This document shows, piece by piece, positions 1-12,106 of a stretch of 64,000 bases of DNA. The position numbers were made by a program, and so were the translations under genes. A model generated the notes under the pieces. It was not told the DNA's origin, did no database searches, and worked only from the letters and a program-made list of their open reading frames with translations. Source of the DNA: Jiella soli (GTDB lineage: Bacteria > Pseudomonadota > Alphaproteobacteria > Rhizobiales > Rhizobiaceae). How positions within the stretch are numbered: position 1 is the stretch's first letter; each line of letters opens with the position of its first letter. The stretch covers positions 90,696 through 154,695 of the forward strand of contig NZ_JAJAVB010000022.1 in the NCBI RefSeq assembly GCF_020615385.1. The letters run 5' to 3'.

Positions 1-2406
<2,406 letters not shown>

Positions 2407-2427
2407 GAGCGAGACCTTCGCATTGCG

Positions 2428-2514
2428 GATAGACACGTGATCGGCCGCCGCCCGCTCCACTCAGAGCGAGGCCGAAACAGGGCCTTTTACAAAGGCGACG
2501 AACACGTGTCTATC
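2428..2514 (-). promoter_or_regulatory. Structured alaS leader: 12-bp inverted repeat enclosing a hairpin
   Basis: GATAGACACGTG (2428–2439) and its exact complement CACGTGTCTATC (2503–2514) are separated by 63 bases. Between them is a second perfect hairpin, GCCTTT-TAC-AAAGGC (2482–2496). The block ends 22 bases before the alaS ATG. E. coli AlaRS is known to repress its own gene through a palindrome flanking its promoter, so an autoregulatory operator or attenuating leader is possible; that link is inference. Confidence 0.5.
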
Positions 2515-2526
2515 GGCCGGATGACA

Positions 2527-2549
2527 GCCGGCTGCGGCCGTCAGCCGGC
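2527..2549 (-). terminator. Hairpin just after recA stop, possible terminator
   Basis: GCCGGCTG (2527–2534) pairs perfectly with CAGCCGGC (2542–2549) around a 7-base loop, 13 bases past the recA stop. There is no U-run after it, so it may only attenuate or protect the mRNA end. Confidence 0.4.
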
Positions 2550-2561
2550 CTGCCGGGACCG

Positions 2562-3638
2562 TCAGTCTTCCGAACTGTCCTGATCGTCCCGCCCGTCGTC
2601 GAGCAACTGTTCGGCGATCAGGCCCGCGTTCTGACGGATCGCCGTCTCGATCTCCGCCGAAAGCACCGGGTTGTCGCGCAGGAACTGCTTGGCGTTCTCG
2701 CGCCCCTGCCCCAGCCGCTGACTGTTGTAGGAGAACCAGGCGCCGGACTTTTCGACGATACCGGACTTCACGCCGAGATCGACGAGTTCGCCCATCTTCG
2801 AGACGCCCTCGCCATACATGATGTCGAACTCAACCTGCTTGAAGGGGGGTGCCAGCTTGTTCTTGACGACCTTCACCTTGGTCTGGTTGCCGGTCACCTC
2901 GTCACGATCCTTGATCGAGCCGATGCGGCGGATGTCGAGCCGGACCGAGGCATAGAACTTCAGCGCGTTGCCGCCCGTCGTGGTCTCGGGCGAACCGAAC
3001 ATGACACCGATCTTCATGCGGATCTGGTTGATGAAGATCACCATGCATTTCGAGCGCGAGATCGAGCCGGTGAGTTTGCGCAGCGCCTGGCTCATCAACC
3101 GCGCCTGCATGCCGGGCAGGGAATCGCCCATCTCGCCCTCGATCTCGGCGCGCGGCGTCAGCGCCGCGACGGAATCGACCACCAGGACGTCGATCGCTCC
3201 GGACCGCACCAGCGTGTCGGTGATCTCGAGCGCCTGCTCGCCGGTATCGGGCTGGGAGATCAGAAGGTTTTCGAGATCGACGCCCAGCTTGCGGGCATAG
3301 ACGGGATCCAGCGCATGCTCGGCGTCGACGAAGGCGCAGATGCCGCCCTTCTTCTGGGCTTCGGCAACCGTGTGAAGGGCGAGCGTCGTCTTGCCCGAGC
3401 TTTCCGGCCCGTAGATCTCGACGATCCGGCCCTTCGGCAGGCCGCCGACGCCCAGCGCGATGTCGAGCCCAAGCGAGCCCGTGGATACCGTCTCGATCTC
3501 CACGATCTGTTCGTTCGCGCCGAGCCGCATGATCGAGCCCTTGCCGAACGCCCGTTCGATCTGCGAAAGCGCGGCATCGAGAGCCTTGTTCTTGTCCAAC
3601 GAATTATCCTCGACGAGACGGAGAGAGTTCTGTGCCAT
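2562..3638 (-). CDS. recA: Recombinase RecA
   Basis: DNA strand-exchange protein and SOS co-protease. The 358-residue product has the full RecA fold: the N-terminal helix ([20 protein letters not shown]), Walker A GPESSGKT at 77–84, the DNA-binding loop regions including the [20 protein letters not shown] area, and the acidic C-terminus ending DQDSSED. Length matches alphaproteobacterial RecA. The upstream region holds several GTTC/GAAC half-sites typical of the alphaproteobacterial LexA box, so SOS control is expected. alaS follows in the same direction. Confidence 0.98.
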   Translation of the reverse strand: MAQNSLRLVEDNSLDKNKALDAALSQIERAFGKGSIMRLGANEQIVEIETVSTGSLGLDIALGVGGLPKGRIVEIYGPESSGKTTLALHTVAEAQKKGGICAFVDAEHALDPVYARKLGVDLENLLISQPDTGEQALEITDTLVRSGAIDVLVVDSVAALTPRAEIEGEMGDSLPGMQARLMSQALRKLTGSISRSKCMVIFINQIRMKIGVMFGSPETTTGGNALKFYASVRLDIRRIGSIKDRDEVTGNQTKVKVVKNKLAPPFKQVEFDIMYGEGVSKMGELVDLGVKSGIVEKSGAWFSYNSQRLGQGRENAKQFLRDNPVLSAEIETAIRQNAGLIAEQLLDDGRDDQDSSED

Positions 3639-3700
3639 GGAGACGGGACCTTATTCCACGCGTTGGATGGGGGTGCAATGATGCCAATCGGTTTGTTCTT

Positions 3701-3747
3701 GTACCGCATTTGTTCTCGCCCTACAAGGCGATATTCCTGTTCTGTTC
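3701..3747 (-). promoter_or_regulatory. Candidate LexA (SOS) sites upstream of recA
   Basis: The alphaproteobacterial SOS box is GTTC-N7-GTTC (GAAC-N7-GAAC on the other strand). Read on the recA strand, GAAC-N7-GAAT spans 3747–3733 and GAAC-N7-GTAC spans 3715–3701; each misses one base of the eight. Four GTTC words fall between 3695 and 3747. The match is imperfect, so the exact operator is uncertain. Confidence 0.5.
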
Positions 3748-3801
3748 TCAATCAGACGGGAAGCCGAATCGCCGGGACGGATTCGCATCCGCTAAGATTT
3801 T

Positions 3802-4770
3802 ATGAATCGCTCCGAGCCTGAAGCCGGCGCCCCGCATATCTTCGTGGCCGGGGCCGCGCACATCGATCGCCGCGCCAAGGCGGACGCGCCCTACCGTCCG
3901 GCCGCGTCCAATCCCGGCCGGCTCGTCGACGCTCCGGGCGGCGCCGCCTTCAATGCCGCTATCGCCTTGAAGGCGACTGGCGCGCATGTGACGTTTCATG
4001 GCGCACGCGGCGGCGATGCCGACGGCAAGCGGGTCGAAAAGGCGATCGCCTCCGCCGGACTGGACGATGCCAGCGTCACCTGGCTCGACCGCCCGACGCC
4101 AAGCTATACGGCGATTCTCGACGATCACGGCGAACTCATCGCCGGCATCGCCGACATGGCGCTTTACGATCTCGTCGGCCCACGCCTGTTCTCTCGCCGC
4201 CACGTGCGCGCATCGATCGCGGCCGCGGATGCTTTTCTCCTCGACGCCAATTTGTCGCGCCTTGCGATCGAGAAACTGATGGAGAAGGCCGGGGACCGCC
4301 CGGTCCTGGCGATCGGGGTCTCGCCTGCGAAGGTGCGCCGGCTTCTCGGCATATTGCCGTCGCTGACGGCGATCGTCCTGTCGCGTGCCGAAGCGGCGAG
4401 CCTTGCCGAGGCGACGCCATCCACCAACCTCGTCCTTCTCGCCGAACTCGTGGCGGAGCTCGGCGCGCGCTGCGCCGTGGTCACCGACGGCCCACACGAA
4501 GCAGCGATCGTCGAAGGCGAGCGAATCGTGCTGCAGCGGCCGCCGATCGTCCGCCCGCGCGACGTGACCGGAGCCGGCGACACGCTTTCGGCGGTTGCGC
4601 TGGCCGGATTGTGCGGGGGTCTCGGCTGGATCGCGGCCGTCCGCCGTGGCCTCGTCGCCGCCTCGCTGCGCATCAGCCTGGAACACTTCCCGCCCGCCGA
4701 TCTCGTCGCGCAGATCGACCGCGGGATCGAGGCTCTGGCCGAACCGGTCGAGCCAGAGAGGAGCATCTGA
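3802..4770 (+). CDS. psuK: Pseudouridine kinase (PfkB/ribokinase family)
   Basis: Phosphorylates pseudouridine to pseudouridine 5'-phosphate in RNA-nucleoside salvage. The 322-residue protein has the ribokinase fold: an N-terminal glycine-rich substrate region (APGGAAFNAAIALKATGA) and the PfkB signature DVTGAGDTLSA at 254–264, whose D260 is the expected catalytic base. Assignment to pseudouridine rather than another sugar rests on the psuG gene, which starts one base after this stop. No clear ribosome site precedes the ATG at 3802. It is divergent from recA across 163 bases. Confidence 0.88.
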   Translation: MNRSEPEAGAPHIFVAGAAHIDRRAKADAPYRPAASNPGRLVDAPGGAAFNAAIALKATGAHVTFHGARGGDADGKRVEKAIASAGLDDASVTWLDRPTPSYTAILDDHGELIAGIADMALYDLVGPRLFSRRHVRASIAAADAFLLDANLSRLAIEKLMEKAGDRPVLAIGVSPAKVRRLLGILPSLTAIVLSRAEAASLAEATPSTNLVLLAELVAELGARCAVVTDGPHEAAIVEGERIVLQRPPIVRPRDVTGAGDTLSAVALAGLCGGLGWIAAVRRGLVAASLRISLEHFPPADLVAQIDRGIEALAEPVEPERSI

Positions 4771-4771
4771 C

Positions 4772-5686
4772 ATGACCAAGAGCCTGAACCTCGCACTTTC
4801 TGCAGAGGTCGGCCAGGCGCTGGCCGGCGGCCGCCCGGTGGTTGCGCTGGAATCGACCATCGTTACCCATGGCATGCCTCATCCGGAAAACCTTGCGACG
4901 GCGCGCCGCGTCGAGGCGGTCGTGCGCGAGCACGGCGCGGTGCCGGCGACGATCGCTGTCGTCAACGGGGAGGTCCGGGTCGGCCTCGATGCGGCGACGC
5001 TCGAAGAGCTGGCTGTCGCTGGCGACGTCATGAAGCTGTCGCGAGCCGATCTCGCCTTTGCCGTCGCCTCCGGCAGGACGGGCTCCACGACGGTTGCCGC
5101 CACCATGATCGTCGCCGCGCTGGCCGGCATCCGCGTCTTCGCCACCGGCGGGATCGGCGGCGTCCACCGCGGCGCCGAGACGAGCTTCGACATCTCCGCC
5201 GATCTGGAGGAGTTGGCGCGGACACCGGTCGCGGTCGTCTGCGCCGGAGCGAAGGCGATCCTCGACATCGGCAAGACGCTGGAATTCCTGGAAACGAAGG
5301 GCGTGCCCGTCGTGGGCTTTCGAACCGACGGCTTTCCCGCCTTCTGGTCGCGGCATTCCGGGCTGCCGGCGCCGCTGCGGCTTGACGAGGCGTCCGATAT
5401 CGCCGCGTTCCAGGCCGCGCGGGACGGGCTAGCGCTCGGCGGCGGCATGCTCGTCGCCAATCCGGTTCCCGAGGCCGCGGCCCTCGCCCGGGATCTCGTC
5501 GAGACGTGGATCGCACAGGCCGTCGCCGAGGCGGATGCCGGCGGCATCACCGGCAAGGCGGTGACGCCTTTCCTCCTGAAGCGGATCGTCGAACTCAGCG
5601 GCGGGCGCTCGCTGACGACGAACATCGCCCTGATCGAGGCAAATGCCGCGCTTGCCGCCGACATCGCCGTCGCGATGGCCGGCTGA
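4772..5686 (+). CDS. psuG: Pseudouridine-5'-phosphate glycosidase
   Basis: Cleaves the C–C bond of pseudouridine 5'-phosphate to uracil and ribose 5-phosphate, the second salvage step. The 304-residue protein carries the conserved family blocks ALESTIVTHGMPHPENL near the N-terminus, MKLSRADL, the FATGGIGGVHRGAE stretch, and the C-terminal GKAVTPFLL and SLTTNIALIEANAALAA segments. The start at 4772 has GAGAGGAG about nine bases upstream and follows the psuK stop by one base, so the two are translationally coupled. A longer in-frame reading from 4595 inside psuK has no support. Confidence 0.95.
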   Translation: MTKSLNLALSAEVGQALAGGRPVVALESTIVTHGMPHPENLATARRVEAVVREHGAVPATIAVVNGEVRVGLDAATLEELAVAGDVMKLSRADLAFAVASGRTGSTTVAATMIVAALAGIRVFATGGIGGVHRGAETSFDISADLEELARTPVAVVCAGAKAILDIGKTLEFLETKGVPVVGFRTDGFPAFWSRHSGLPAPLRLDEASDIAAFQAARDGLALGGGMLVANPVPEAAALARDLVETWIAQAVAEADAGGITGKAVTPFLLKRIVELSGGRSLTTNIALIEANAALAADIAVAMAG

Positions 5687-5824
5687 CTCCCGCCACGAAG
5701 CTGGGATCACCTGAGCCGCAGAGCGACCGGGTGAGGAATCGTCCGCACTCTCGGCGATCGTCTCCGCATGCCGGCCGCCCGACCGAACGACGCGCCGCCA
5801 TCCATCGGTGCGTGCCGGGACCGG

Positions 5825-8362
5825 TCAGTCGTCGAGCGCGGTCTTCACGGCCACGGCAAGGTCGCGCAGCGAAAAGGGCTTTGCCAGGAAGCCGAATTTC
5901 TCGCCCTCGGGCAGGTTCTTGGCGAAGGCGTCCTCGGCATAGCCGGAGACGAAGATGAACTTCAGATCCGGCCGGGTCTTGCGCATCTCCTTCAGAAGCG
6001 TCGGTCCGTCCATCTCGGGCATCACCACGTCGGAGACGACGAGGTCGATCTGGCCGTCCACCTCCTCCAGGATCTCCATCGCCTCCTGGCCCGAGGCTGC
6101 CTCGTGGACGTCGTAGCCGCGCATCTTCAGCGCCCGCACATTGCCGGCGCGCACATGGTCCTCGTCCTCGACGAGGAGGATGGAGGCCGTGCCGGACAGG
6201 TCCATCTTGGCGCTAACCGCCGCGGCGCTGGTGTCGCCGCCCGATGCGCTGATCTGGGTCGGCACGTGGCGCGGCAGGAAGATGCGGAAGGTCGTGCCCT
6301 TGCCGAGCGTGGAGTCGACGAAGATGAAGCCGCCCGACTGCTTGACGATGCCATAGACCATGGACAGGCCGAGGCCGGTGCCCTTGCCGATCTCCTTGGT
6401 GGTGAAGAACGGCTCGAAGATCCGCTCGGCGACGTCCGAGGGCATGCCAGTGCCGGTATCGGCCACCTCGACGAGGACATAGTCTCCCTCGGTCAACTCG
6501 GCATAGCCGAAGCCGAGGGCCTCGTCCGCCGGCACGTTGCGGGTCGAGATCGTGATCTTGCCGCCGTCGGGCATAGCGTCCCGCGCGTTCTGGACGAGAT
6601 TGGTGATCACCTGTTCGAACTGGCCGATATCGGCCATCACCGGCCACAGATCGCGCGCATGCTGCCGCTCCAGCGTCGCGTGGTCGCCGCTCACCCGCTT
6701 CAGGAGGAGATGCATATCCGCGACGACGTCGGTGAGGTTCAGCATCTTCGGCCGCATGGTCTGGCGGCGCGAATAGGCGAGGAGCTGACGCACCAGCGAG
6801 GCGGCGCGGTTGGCGCTCTGCTTGATCAGGAGGAGGTCCTGGAAGGAGGGGTCGCCCGTGCGGTGGTTGAGGAGCAGGAAGTCGACCGAGGCGGTGATGA
6901 TCGTCAGGACGTTGTTGAAGTCGTGCGCGATGCCGCCGGCGAGGTTGCCGATCGCCTGCATCCTCTGGCTCTTGGCGAACTGTTCCTCGAGAACCCGCTG
7001 TTCGGTGATGTCGACGCCGTAGAGGATCGCGGATTCGTCGGCTTCGGGCCCGACGCGCGGCACTGCGCTGACATAGATCCGCACCGAGCGTGGCTTGTCG
7101 CCCTCGATCTCCGCGTCGACCGGCAGGATACCCGCCTTCCCGGCGGCGGCGGCGCGCACGGCGGTGCGCAGCGATTCGCGCCCGTTCTCGCGGATCCCGG
7201 TCTCGACCGCCGCCTCGCCATTGGCTGCGCCGGAGCCGAACAGCTGCCGGAAGGCGGCATTGGAGCGGACGACGCGGCCCGTCTCGTCGAGCGCCGCGAT
7301 CGCCATGGGGGAGGAGTTGAAGAAGCGAGTGAAGCGCGCTTCGGCGACTTCCACCGGCGTTGCGGCCTCGCTTTCGCCGCTGCGATTGAGGACGAGCGTG
7401 CGAACCGTGCCCGGCGCGGCGACGTCGTCCGGCACGGGCTTGCGCAGGAGCCGCACCGGGAGGCTGCGTCCGCTTGCGGTGATCAGGTCGAGATCGACGA
7501 CGCTCATGGCGTCGGTGTCAGCGCCTCCCGTGTCGGTCCGCAGCAGCGGGCGCGAGGCCTGCGAGACGAATTCCATGATCGAGCGGGCGAAGGGCCGGAA
7601 CTCGCCGAGATCGAGACCGAGCCAGTCGGCCAGCGTGGCATTGATATAGGCGATGCGATGATTGGCGTCGGAGGCGAAGAAGCCGGCCGGCGCCTTGTCG
7701 AGATAGTCGATCGCGTGCTGCAGGTCCTGGAATGAGCTTTCCTCATGCTTGCGATCGGCGGTGATGTCGAGGACCTGCCAGGCCTGCATCGCCTCGCCCG
7801 CGGTCGGCAGCGGCCGAACGGAGATCCGGTACCAGCGCGGCGCGGAGTCCGGCCCGGCGGGTCCCGAGAGGCTTCGGGCCAGCCGGAACTCGCGTTGGCC
7901 CGCCCGGCTCTCGCGCGCCAGATTGGCGAGATAGTAGATCGCCTCGCGCGCTTCCGGCTCGCGGCCGAGCAGCCGCTCCAGCGTCTTGACCTCTGAGGCG
8001 TTGCCCGCGCCGGTGATATCGCCATAGGCGCGGTTGGCGTAGACCATCTGGCCGCGGCGGTCGATGATCATCGTGCCGGTACGCGCGGTGTCCAGGAAGT
8101 CGCGGGCGATCGACCCGTCGGGCGAGGCGCCGCCGAGGCGCACCACGCCGAGCGCCGCGCCGAAGATCGCGGCGATGCCGACGGCCGCGAGGCAGCCGAA
8201 GATCACCAGCAGCGCGATGCCTCCATAGGTGTGGCCGAAGAAGGCCAGCGCCGCCGCCAGCAGAATGAGGGCGCCGCCGAGCATCAGGAGCCGGCGCACG
8301 CCGGAGGCCGCCGTCGCCCGGTCGATCAAAGGCTTCTCGACCGATCCCGCCGCTCCGTTCAT
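5825..8362 (-). CDS. cckA: Cell-cycle hybrid histidine kinase CckA
   Basis: Membrane hybrid kinase/phosphatase that feeds phosphate through ChpT to CtrA, the alphaproteobacterial cell-cycle master regulator. The 845-residue protein has two N-terminal membrane helices, PAS-like regions, an HisKA domain with phospho-acceptor H480 in GGIAHDFNN, a HATPase domain ([27 protein letters not shown]) and a C-terminal receiver with D778 in [12 protein letters not shown]. The ATG at 8362 has AGGG upstream; an upstream ATG 25 codons earlier lacks one. It is divergent from the FliO-like gene. Candidate CtrA sites upstream of the flagellin gene (42895–42942) fit a role in motility control. Confidence 0.95.
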   Translation of the reverse strand: MNGAAGSVEKPLIDRATAASGVRRLLMLGGALILLAAALAFFGHTYGGIALLVIFGCLAAVGIAAIFGAALGVVRLGGASPDGSIARDFLDTARTGTMIIDRRGQMVYANRAYGDITGAGNASEVKTLERLLGREPEAREAIYYLANLARESRAGQREFRLARSLSGPAGPDSAPRWYRISVRPLPTAGEAMQAWQVLDITADRKHEESSFQDLQHAIDYLDKAPAGFFASDANHRIAYINATLADWLGLDLGEFRPFARSIMEFVSQASRPLLRTDTGGADTDAMSVVDLDLITASGRSLPVRLLRKPVPDDVAAPGTVRTLVLNRSGESEAATPVEVAEARFTRFFNSSPMAIAALDETGRVVRSNAAFRQLFGSGAANGEAAVETGIRENGRESLRTAVRAAAAGKAGILPVDAEIEGDKPRSVRIYVSAVPRVGPEADESAILYGVDITEQRVLEEQFAKSQRMQAIGNLAGGIAHDFNNVLTIITASVDFLLLNHRTGDPSFQDLLLIKQSANRAASLVRQLLAYSRRQTMRPKMLNLTDVVADMHLLLKRVSGDHATLERQHARDLWPVMADIGQFEQVITNLVQNARDAMPDGGKITISTRNVPADEALGFGYAELTEGDYVLVEVADTGTGMPSDVAERIFEPFFTTKEIGKGTGLGLSMVYGIVKQSGGFIFVDSTLGKGTTFRIFLPRHVPTQISASGGDTSAAAVSAKMDLSGTASILLVEDEDHVRAGNVRALKMRGYDVHEAASGQEAMEILEEVDGQIDLVVSDVVMPEMDGPTLLKEMRKTRPDLKFIFVSGYAEDAFAKNLPEGEKFGFLAKPFSLRDLAVAVKTALDD

Positions 8363-8629
8363 TCCGACTCGCCCTTTTGCTCGCAATTGCTTCCCCCGCG
8401 ATTGTGAATCAAAACGAGATTCGAGGCGAGACCGCAATTGTACGCTTTTACACGGAAAGATTCAGCCAAACGGTTGACGAAGCTTCGCTCCGGTCTTTCG
8501 CTCGGCGGACGAAACGCACTATGAATTGTCCCACGGAGCTTGCGACAGCCGACGTTGCAGAGTTTTCGATCGAACGCCGTCCCGCGGGATGAAGGGCGCC
8601 GTCGTCCGAGAGTAGGAGTGCTAGGCCGC

Positions 8630-10762
8630 ATGCCACAGTGGATCATCGATCTCTTCGGGGAAGGCGTCGCGCAGATCGTATGGGTGGCTATCGTGGCCGC
8701 GATCGTCTGCATCCTGGCCATGGCGGTGATCGTGATCGCCAAGAAGGCCTTCGGCGGATCGGCGGCCTTCAGCAGCCGCAACCGGACGCCGCGGCTCGCT
8801 GTGATGGACGTCGCCCGCATCGACGAAAAGCGCCGGCTCGTCCTCGTGCGGCGCGACGAGATGGAGCATCTGGTGATGGTGGGCGGCCAGACCGACATCG
8901 TTGTCGAGAGCAATATCCTGCGCGTTCCCGCTGCGGCCCATGCGCGCAACCACGACCGGACGCGAGAGCACGACTGGGCGCGAGAGCCCTCCGTCGCCGC
9001 CCCGCCCGAGCCGGAAGAGCGGGTCGCGCCGGCCTCGATCACACCGTTTCCGGAGCCTCAGTCCCGCCCGGTTCCGGCTGAAAGGCGGCAGGAACCCGCG
9101 GCCGAGCACTCGGCACCGGCAGCACGCTTGCAGGAAGCGCCGAAGCCGGAGGCCCGCGCGCCGATTGCCAGCCCGCCGGGCCGGCCAGCTGGCAACGCGC
9201 AACCAAGGTCCGACCGTTCGGCTGCCGAGGCCGGCGAGATCGTCCGCAAATTCGTCTCCCGCATGCCGATCGGATCCGGCAACGCCCGGTCCTCCGCCGA
9301 GCGGGCGGATGCGGAACGTCGCGAGCCGGCTCATCCGCCCGAGCCTCCGCGCCTGCCCGAGGCGCCGATCCAGCCGCGATCGCGCGCGACGCCGACACTG
9401 CCGCCGCAGCGGCGCGAGCAGGAAGAGACGATCCAAGCGCCGGCCCGTGCCGAGGAACAGGAGCCGGCGCGTTCTTCTGCGAACGGACTTCCGGCCGATG
9501 CCGAACGCATCGAGCCGGAACTGCCGATGCCGCCCTTGTCCGCCGCCCCGAGCGCGGCCCCTGTCGCCGAGGACCAGCCGGCGGAGCGCGCGCAGCTTCG
9601 CGACGCGATGAACCGGGCGCAGAACGCGGAGAACGCGCGCGTCCAGGACGCGACGGTGACGGCCGCAGCGCTCGACCGCCCGAACGAGCCGGCTCCCGCG
9701 CGCAAGCCGCTTTCCGTCAAAAGCTTCGCGATGGCGATTCAGAACCGCACCGCGCCGCAAGAAATGCCGCAGCCGCCCAGGGGCGTGCCGACTTCACGTC
9801 AGTTCGCGGGTGCGGGTGCGCAAGGCGGCGAGACGGTGCCCGAGACGAAGCCGCGGCCGGCCGCGGTGGTCCGAAATCCGTACGCTTCCCCCCTCGCCTC
9901 GCCCCTGGCGCGTGCAGCCGCTCCGGCGGCCCCGGCGGCTGCGGCTGCGGCTGCGGCTGCGGCGGATGCCGAACCCAGTCTGGAAGACTTTCTGTCGGCC
10001 GAACTCGACTCCGACTTCGGCAACGACAAATATTTCTCCGAGCAGGCGACCAGAGAACCGCCGGTGACCGAAAGGCCGACGCTGAGCGATCGCGAGCCTG
10101 AAAGCGCGCCCGACGCACCGGACCGGGACGCTTCCTCCGCCGAGGCCCCGGCGTCTCCGGCCTCCCCGGACGAACCAGCCGCGCAAGCCGATGACCCGTC
10201 CGCCCCGCCCGCCGAGCAGCCGAGGGCGGCGGTGCAGGATCCGATCTTCAAGCGCGGCGGTCAGCTGACGGGGTCGGTGGAGATGGCGGCACCGGCGGCC
10301 GTTCCAGAACCGGAGCAGCCGCAGCTGGAAGCTGGGCGGGCCGACGAACCGGCCGCGGACGAAGCACAACGCAAAAGCGAATCAGCTCATTCGGACTGGT
10401 CATCCGAATCCGCCCCCGTCGCCGAGACCGCGCCCTTGGCGGATGAAGAGGCCGCAGCGGCGGCACCGGAAGAGGCCGCCGAGAGAGCAGGCGACGCAGC
10501 GCCCACCGGCTCGCCTTCGCAGGAGGGAAGTGCGCCGCAGGCGGATGCCGCGCTGGTGGAGCCCGAAACCCAGGCAGCGGCGAAGGAGGATGCATCCGCC
10601 GAGCCGGTCGAGGTGAAGAGCGAAACCGCCCCCGCTCCGACGCCGACGCCCAGCGCCTCAGAGCGCAAGCCGGATTCGCGCAGACTGACGCTCGAAGAGG
10701 AGATGGAGCGGTTGCTCGGCGATCTCAGCTTCGCCACCTCGTCCGAACGCCAGCGGCGCTGA
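8630..10762 (+). CDS. FliO-like membrane protein with long disordered tail
   Basis: Likely a FliO-type flagellar export accessory protein. Residues 1–100 hold one membrane helix (IVWVAIVAAIVCILAMAVIVIA) and a FliO-like domain (RRDEMEHLVMVGGQTDIVVE). The remaining ~600 residues are rich in Pro, Ala, Glu and Arg, with an Ala run at about 436–446 encoded by a GGCTGC repeat and a short conserved-looking C-terminal segment (LTLEEEMERLLGDLSF). ATG 8630 has TAGGAG upstream; the earlier start at 8540 is less likely. The cckA–FliO-like–dksA neighbourhood is typical of Rhizobiales. What the tail does is unknown. Confidence 0.75.
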   Translation: MPQWIIDLFGEGVAQIVWVAIVAAIVCILAMAVIVIAKKAFGGSAAFSSRNRTPRLAVMDVARIDEKRRLVLVRRDEMEHLVMVGGQTDIVVESNILRVPAAAHARNHDRTREHDWAREPSVAAPPEPEERVAPASITPFPEPQSRPVPAERRQEPAAEHSAPAARLQEAPKPEARAPIASPPGRPAGNAQPRSDRSAAEAGEIVRKFVSRMPIGSGNARSSAERADAERREPAHPPEPPRLPEAPIQPRSRATPTLPPQRREQEETIQAPARAEEQEPARSSANGLPADAERIEPELPMPPLSAAPSAAPVAEDQPAERAQLRDAMNRAQNAENARVQDATVTAAALDRPNEPAPARKPLSVKSFAMAIQNRTAPQEMPQPPRGVPTSRQFAGAGAQGGETVPETKPRPAAVVRNPYASPLASPLARAAAPAAPAAAAAAAAAADAEPSLEDFLSAELDSDFGNDKYFSEQATREPPVTERPTLSDREPESAPDAPDRDASSAEAPASPASPDEPAAQADDPSAPPAEQPRAAVQDPIFKRGGQLTGSVEMAAPAAVPEPEQPQLEAGRADEPAADEAQRKSESAHSDWSSESAPVAETAPLADEEAAAAAPEEAAERAGDAAPTGSPSQEGSAPQADAALVEPETQAAAKEDASAEPVEVKSETAPAPTPTPSASERKPDSRRLTLEEEMERLLGDLSFATSSERQRR
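9937..9962 (+). repeat. Hexanucleotide microsatellite GGCTGC x4
   Basis: Four tandem copies of GGCTGC plus GG lie in the FliO-like gene and encode an alanine run. Because the unit is six bases, a change in copy number would alter length without breaking the frame. Confidence 0.85.
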
Positions 10763-10770
10763 CGCCGCTG
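10751..10770 (+). terminator. Perfect 8-bp hairpin spanning the FliO-like stop codon
   Basis: CAGCGGCG pairs with CGCCGCTG around a CTGA loop that contains the TGA stop. No U-tract follows, so it is a weak or Rho-assisted terminator candidate at best. Confidence 0.35.
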
Positions 10771-11211
10771 CGACGAGCCTTGGAGGTGTGAGGTCAGGAA
10801 CAAGCGGCGTTTCAGGCAGAACAGGCGCTTCTGCCGGTCTGCCATATGGGCGGACGCGCATTACCTGAGATGAATCGCAATCGGAGCGGTAAATCGAGAT
10901 GATGTCGACAGGCGGCCGGATCAGGCCGGACGAGAAGTCGGATCGGTTCGGCGAAACCGTCCTTCGGAGGCAACTCCGCATCGAAACGCTCGGCGATGCG
11001 GCACCGATGCCACTCCATGCCGGGCGGCCTTCATGTCGGTGCCGAGGACGTAACCCGGACGTTTTCAGAATTGCAGCCCGGCGCGGATCCCTCCGCGCTG
11101 CGCCAGCCCGTCGAGCAGACGCTTTGCGCATGTTGAGAAGGGCCAAGCGTCCGGCCCTTCCCGAGGCCACCCTGCGCACGACGCCGGGGCGACCGCCGGG
11201 CGACCCGGCTC
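10771..11211. other. Non-coding gap between the FliO-like gene and dksA
   Basis: About 440 bases between convergent genes. Open frames exist on both strands but show arginine- and serine-rich shadow-type composition and no ribosome sites. No tRNA-like or strong terminator structure was recognised. Confidence 0.6.
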
Positions 11212-11631
11212 TTATTCGTCGCGGTAGACCTTCTCGCGGCGCTCGTGGCGCTCCTGCGCTTCCAGGGAAAGGGTCGCGATCGGGCGCGCGTCGAGGCGCT
11301 TAAGGCTGATCGGCTCGCCGGTCTCCTCGCAAAAACCGTAGGTCCCGTCATCGATTCGCTCCAGCGCGGCGTCGATCTTGGAGATCAGCTTGCGCTGCCG
11401 GTCCCGAGCCCGCAGTTCGATGGAACGATCCGTTTCCGACGATGCGCGGTCTGCAATGTCGGCGAGATTGCTGTTGTTGTCGCTGGCGAGAGCCGCCAGG
11501 GTCTCGCGCGATTCCCGCAGGATCTCGGCCTTCCAGGCGAGCAGCTTCTTCCGGAAATATTCCTTCTGACGGTCGTTCATGAAAGGACCGTCTTCCGAGA
11601 GGGTCAGATCGATATTGAGTGTCTCGCTCAT
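11212..11631 (-). CDS. dksA: RNA polymerase-binding transcription factor DksA, one-cysteine type
   Basis: Secondary-channel regulator of RNA polymerase that works with ppGpp. The 139-residue protein has the coiled-coil (KEYFRKKLLAWKAEILRE… with acidic tip-like residues) and the C-terminal zinc-finger region, but only one cysteine of the classical four remains (YGFCEETGEPISLKRLDARPIATLS). One-cysteine DksA proteins are known in alphaproteobacteria, so this is expected to act without the usual zinc site. Two ATGs overlap the ribosome site GGAGG; the second (11631) has the better 6-base spacing, giving MSETLN. A strong promoter lies upstream. Confidence 0.93.
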   Translation of the reverse strand: MSETLNIDLTLSEDGPFMNDRQKEYFRKKLLAWKAEILRESRETLAALASDNNSNLADIADRASSETDRSIELRARDRQRKLISKIDAALERIDDGTYGFCEETGEPISLKRLDARPIATLSLEAQERHERREKVYRDE

Positions 11632-11658
11632 CATGCGCCTCCATTCCCGCCCCGGGGC

Positions 11659-11687
11659 TTATAGCGACGGTTCGGAAGCCAAACAAG
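11659..11687 (-). promoter_or_regulatory. Sigma-70 promoter of dksA
   Basis: On the minus strand CTTGTT (11687–11682) and CTATAA (11664–11659) are separated by exactly 17 bases. This closely matches the alphaproteobacterial housekeeping consensus CTTGAC-N17-CTATAT and lies 28 bases before the dksA start. Confidence 0.7.
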
Positions 11688-12106
11688 TTACGTTCGCTTT
11701 GACTACCGAACGGCTAACCCGAATCTAAATCCCGGTTTTGACTTATTTTTTCGGCGCCCTTCTGATCAGCGAGCGTGACAGGTGAATGACGCCGCCAGCT
11801 TCGCGCAGGCTTGCCGGCCGGTTTCTGGCGTATTTCTTGCTTCCACCGGCCGAAAGCGGCGTCGAAACTCTGCGGACCGATCGCGGCGGGATCCTCCCGT
11901 GCGGATGGGCCAGCCGGATGCCTTGAGCTCTTTCTCATATCGCTCGATGAAGACCAACCGGCTGCCGCGCGATTGCGGCTCTCACGCCGCCCGGTTTCGC
12001 TAGCAGCGACCGGTATTTTGCGCCGCCCTGCCTTCGCGAAGGTATGAACTCCTCCCGCCCAGGAGACGTTGGCGACATACCCGTCATCCGATCGACAGGA
12101 GACAAC
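11688..12106. other. Intergenic region upstream of dksA and the M42 peptidase
   Basis: Divergent spacer of about 420 bases with an A+T-rich portion at 11715–11755. Short open frames are shadow-like. Apart from the dksA promoter at its edge no convincing site was identified. Confidence 0.5.

Noticed and set aside
5768..7735. 655-codon ORF opposite cckA, and a 663-codon ORF opposite the helicase (35753–37744)
   Set aside because: Long antisense frames are expected in G+C-rich DNA; composition is His/Arg/Asp-rich and repetitive, and the opposite strands encode full-length known proteins.
9937..9962. Phase-variable contingency repeat
   Set aside because: The repeat unit is six bases, so slippage keeps the frame and cannot switch the gene off.
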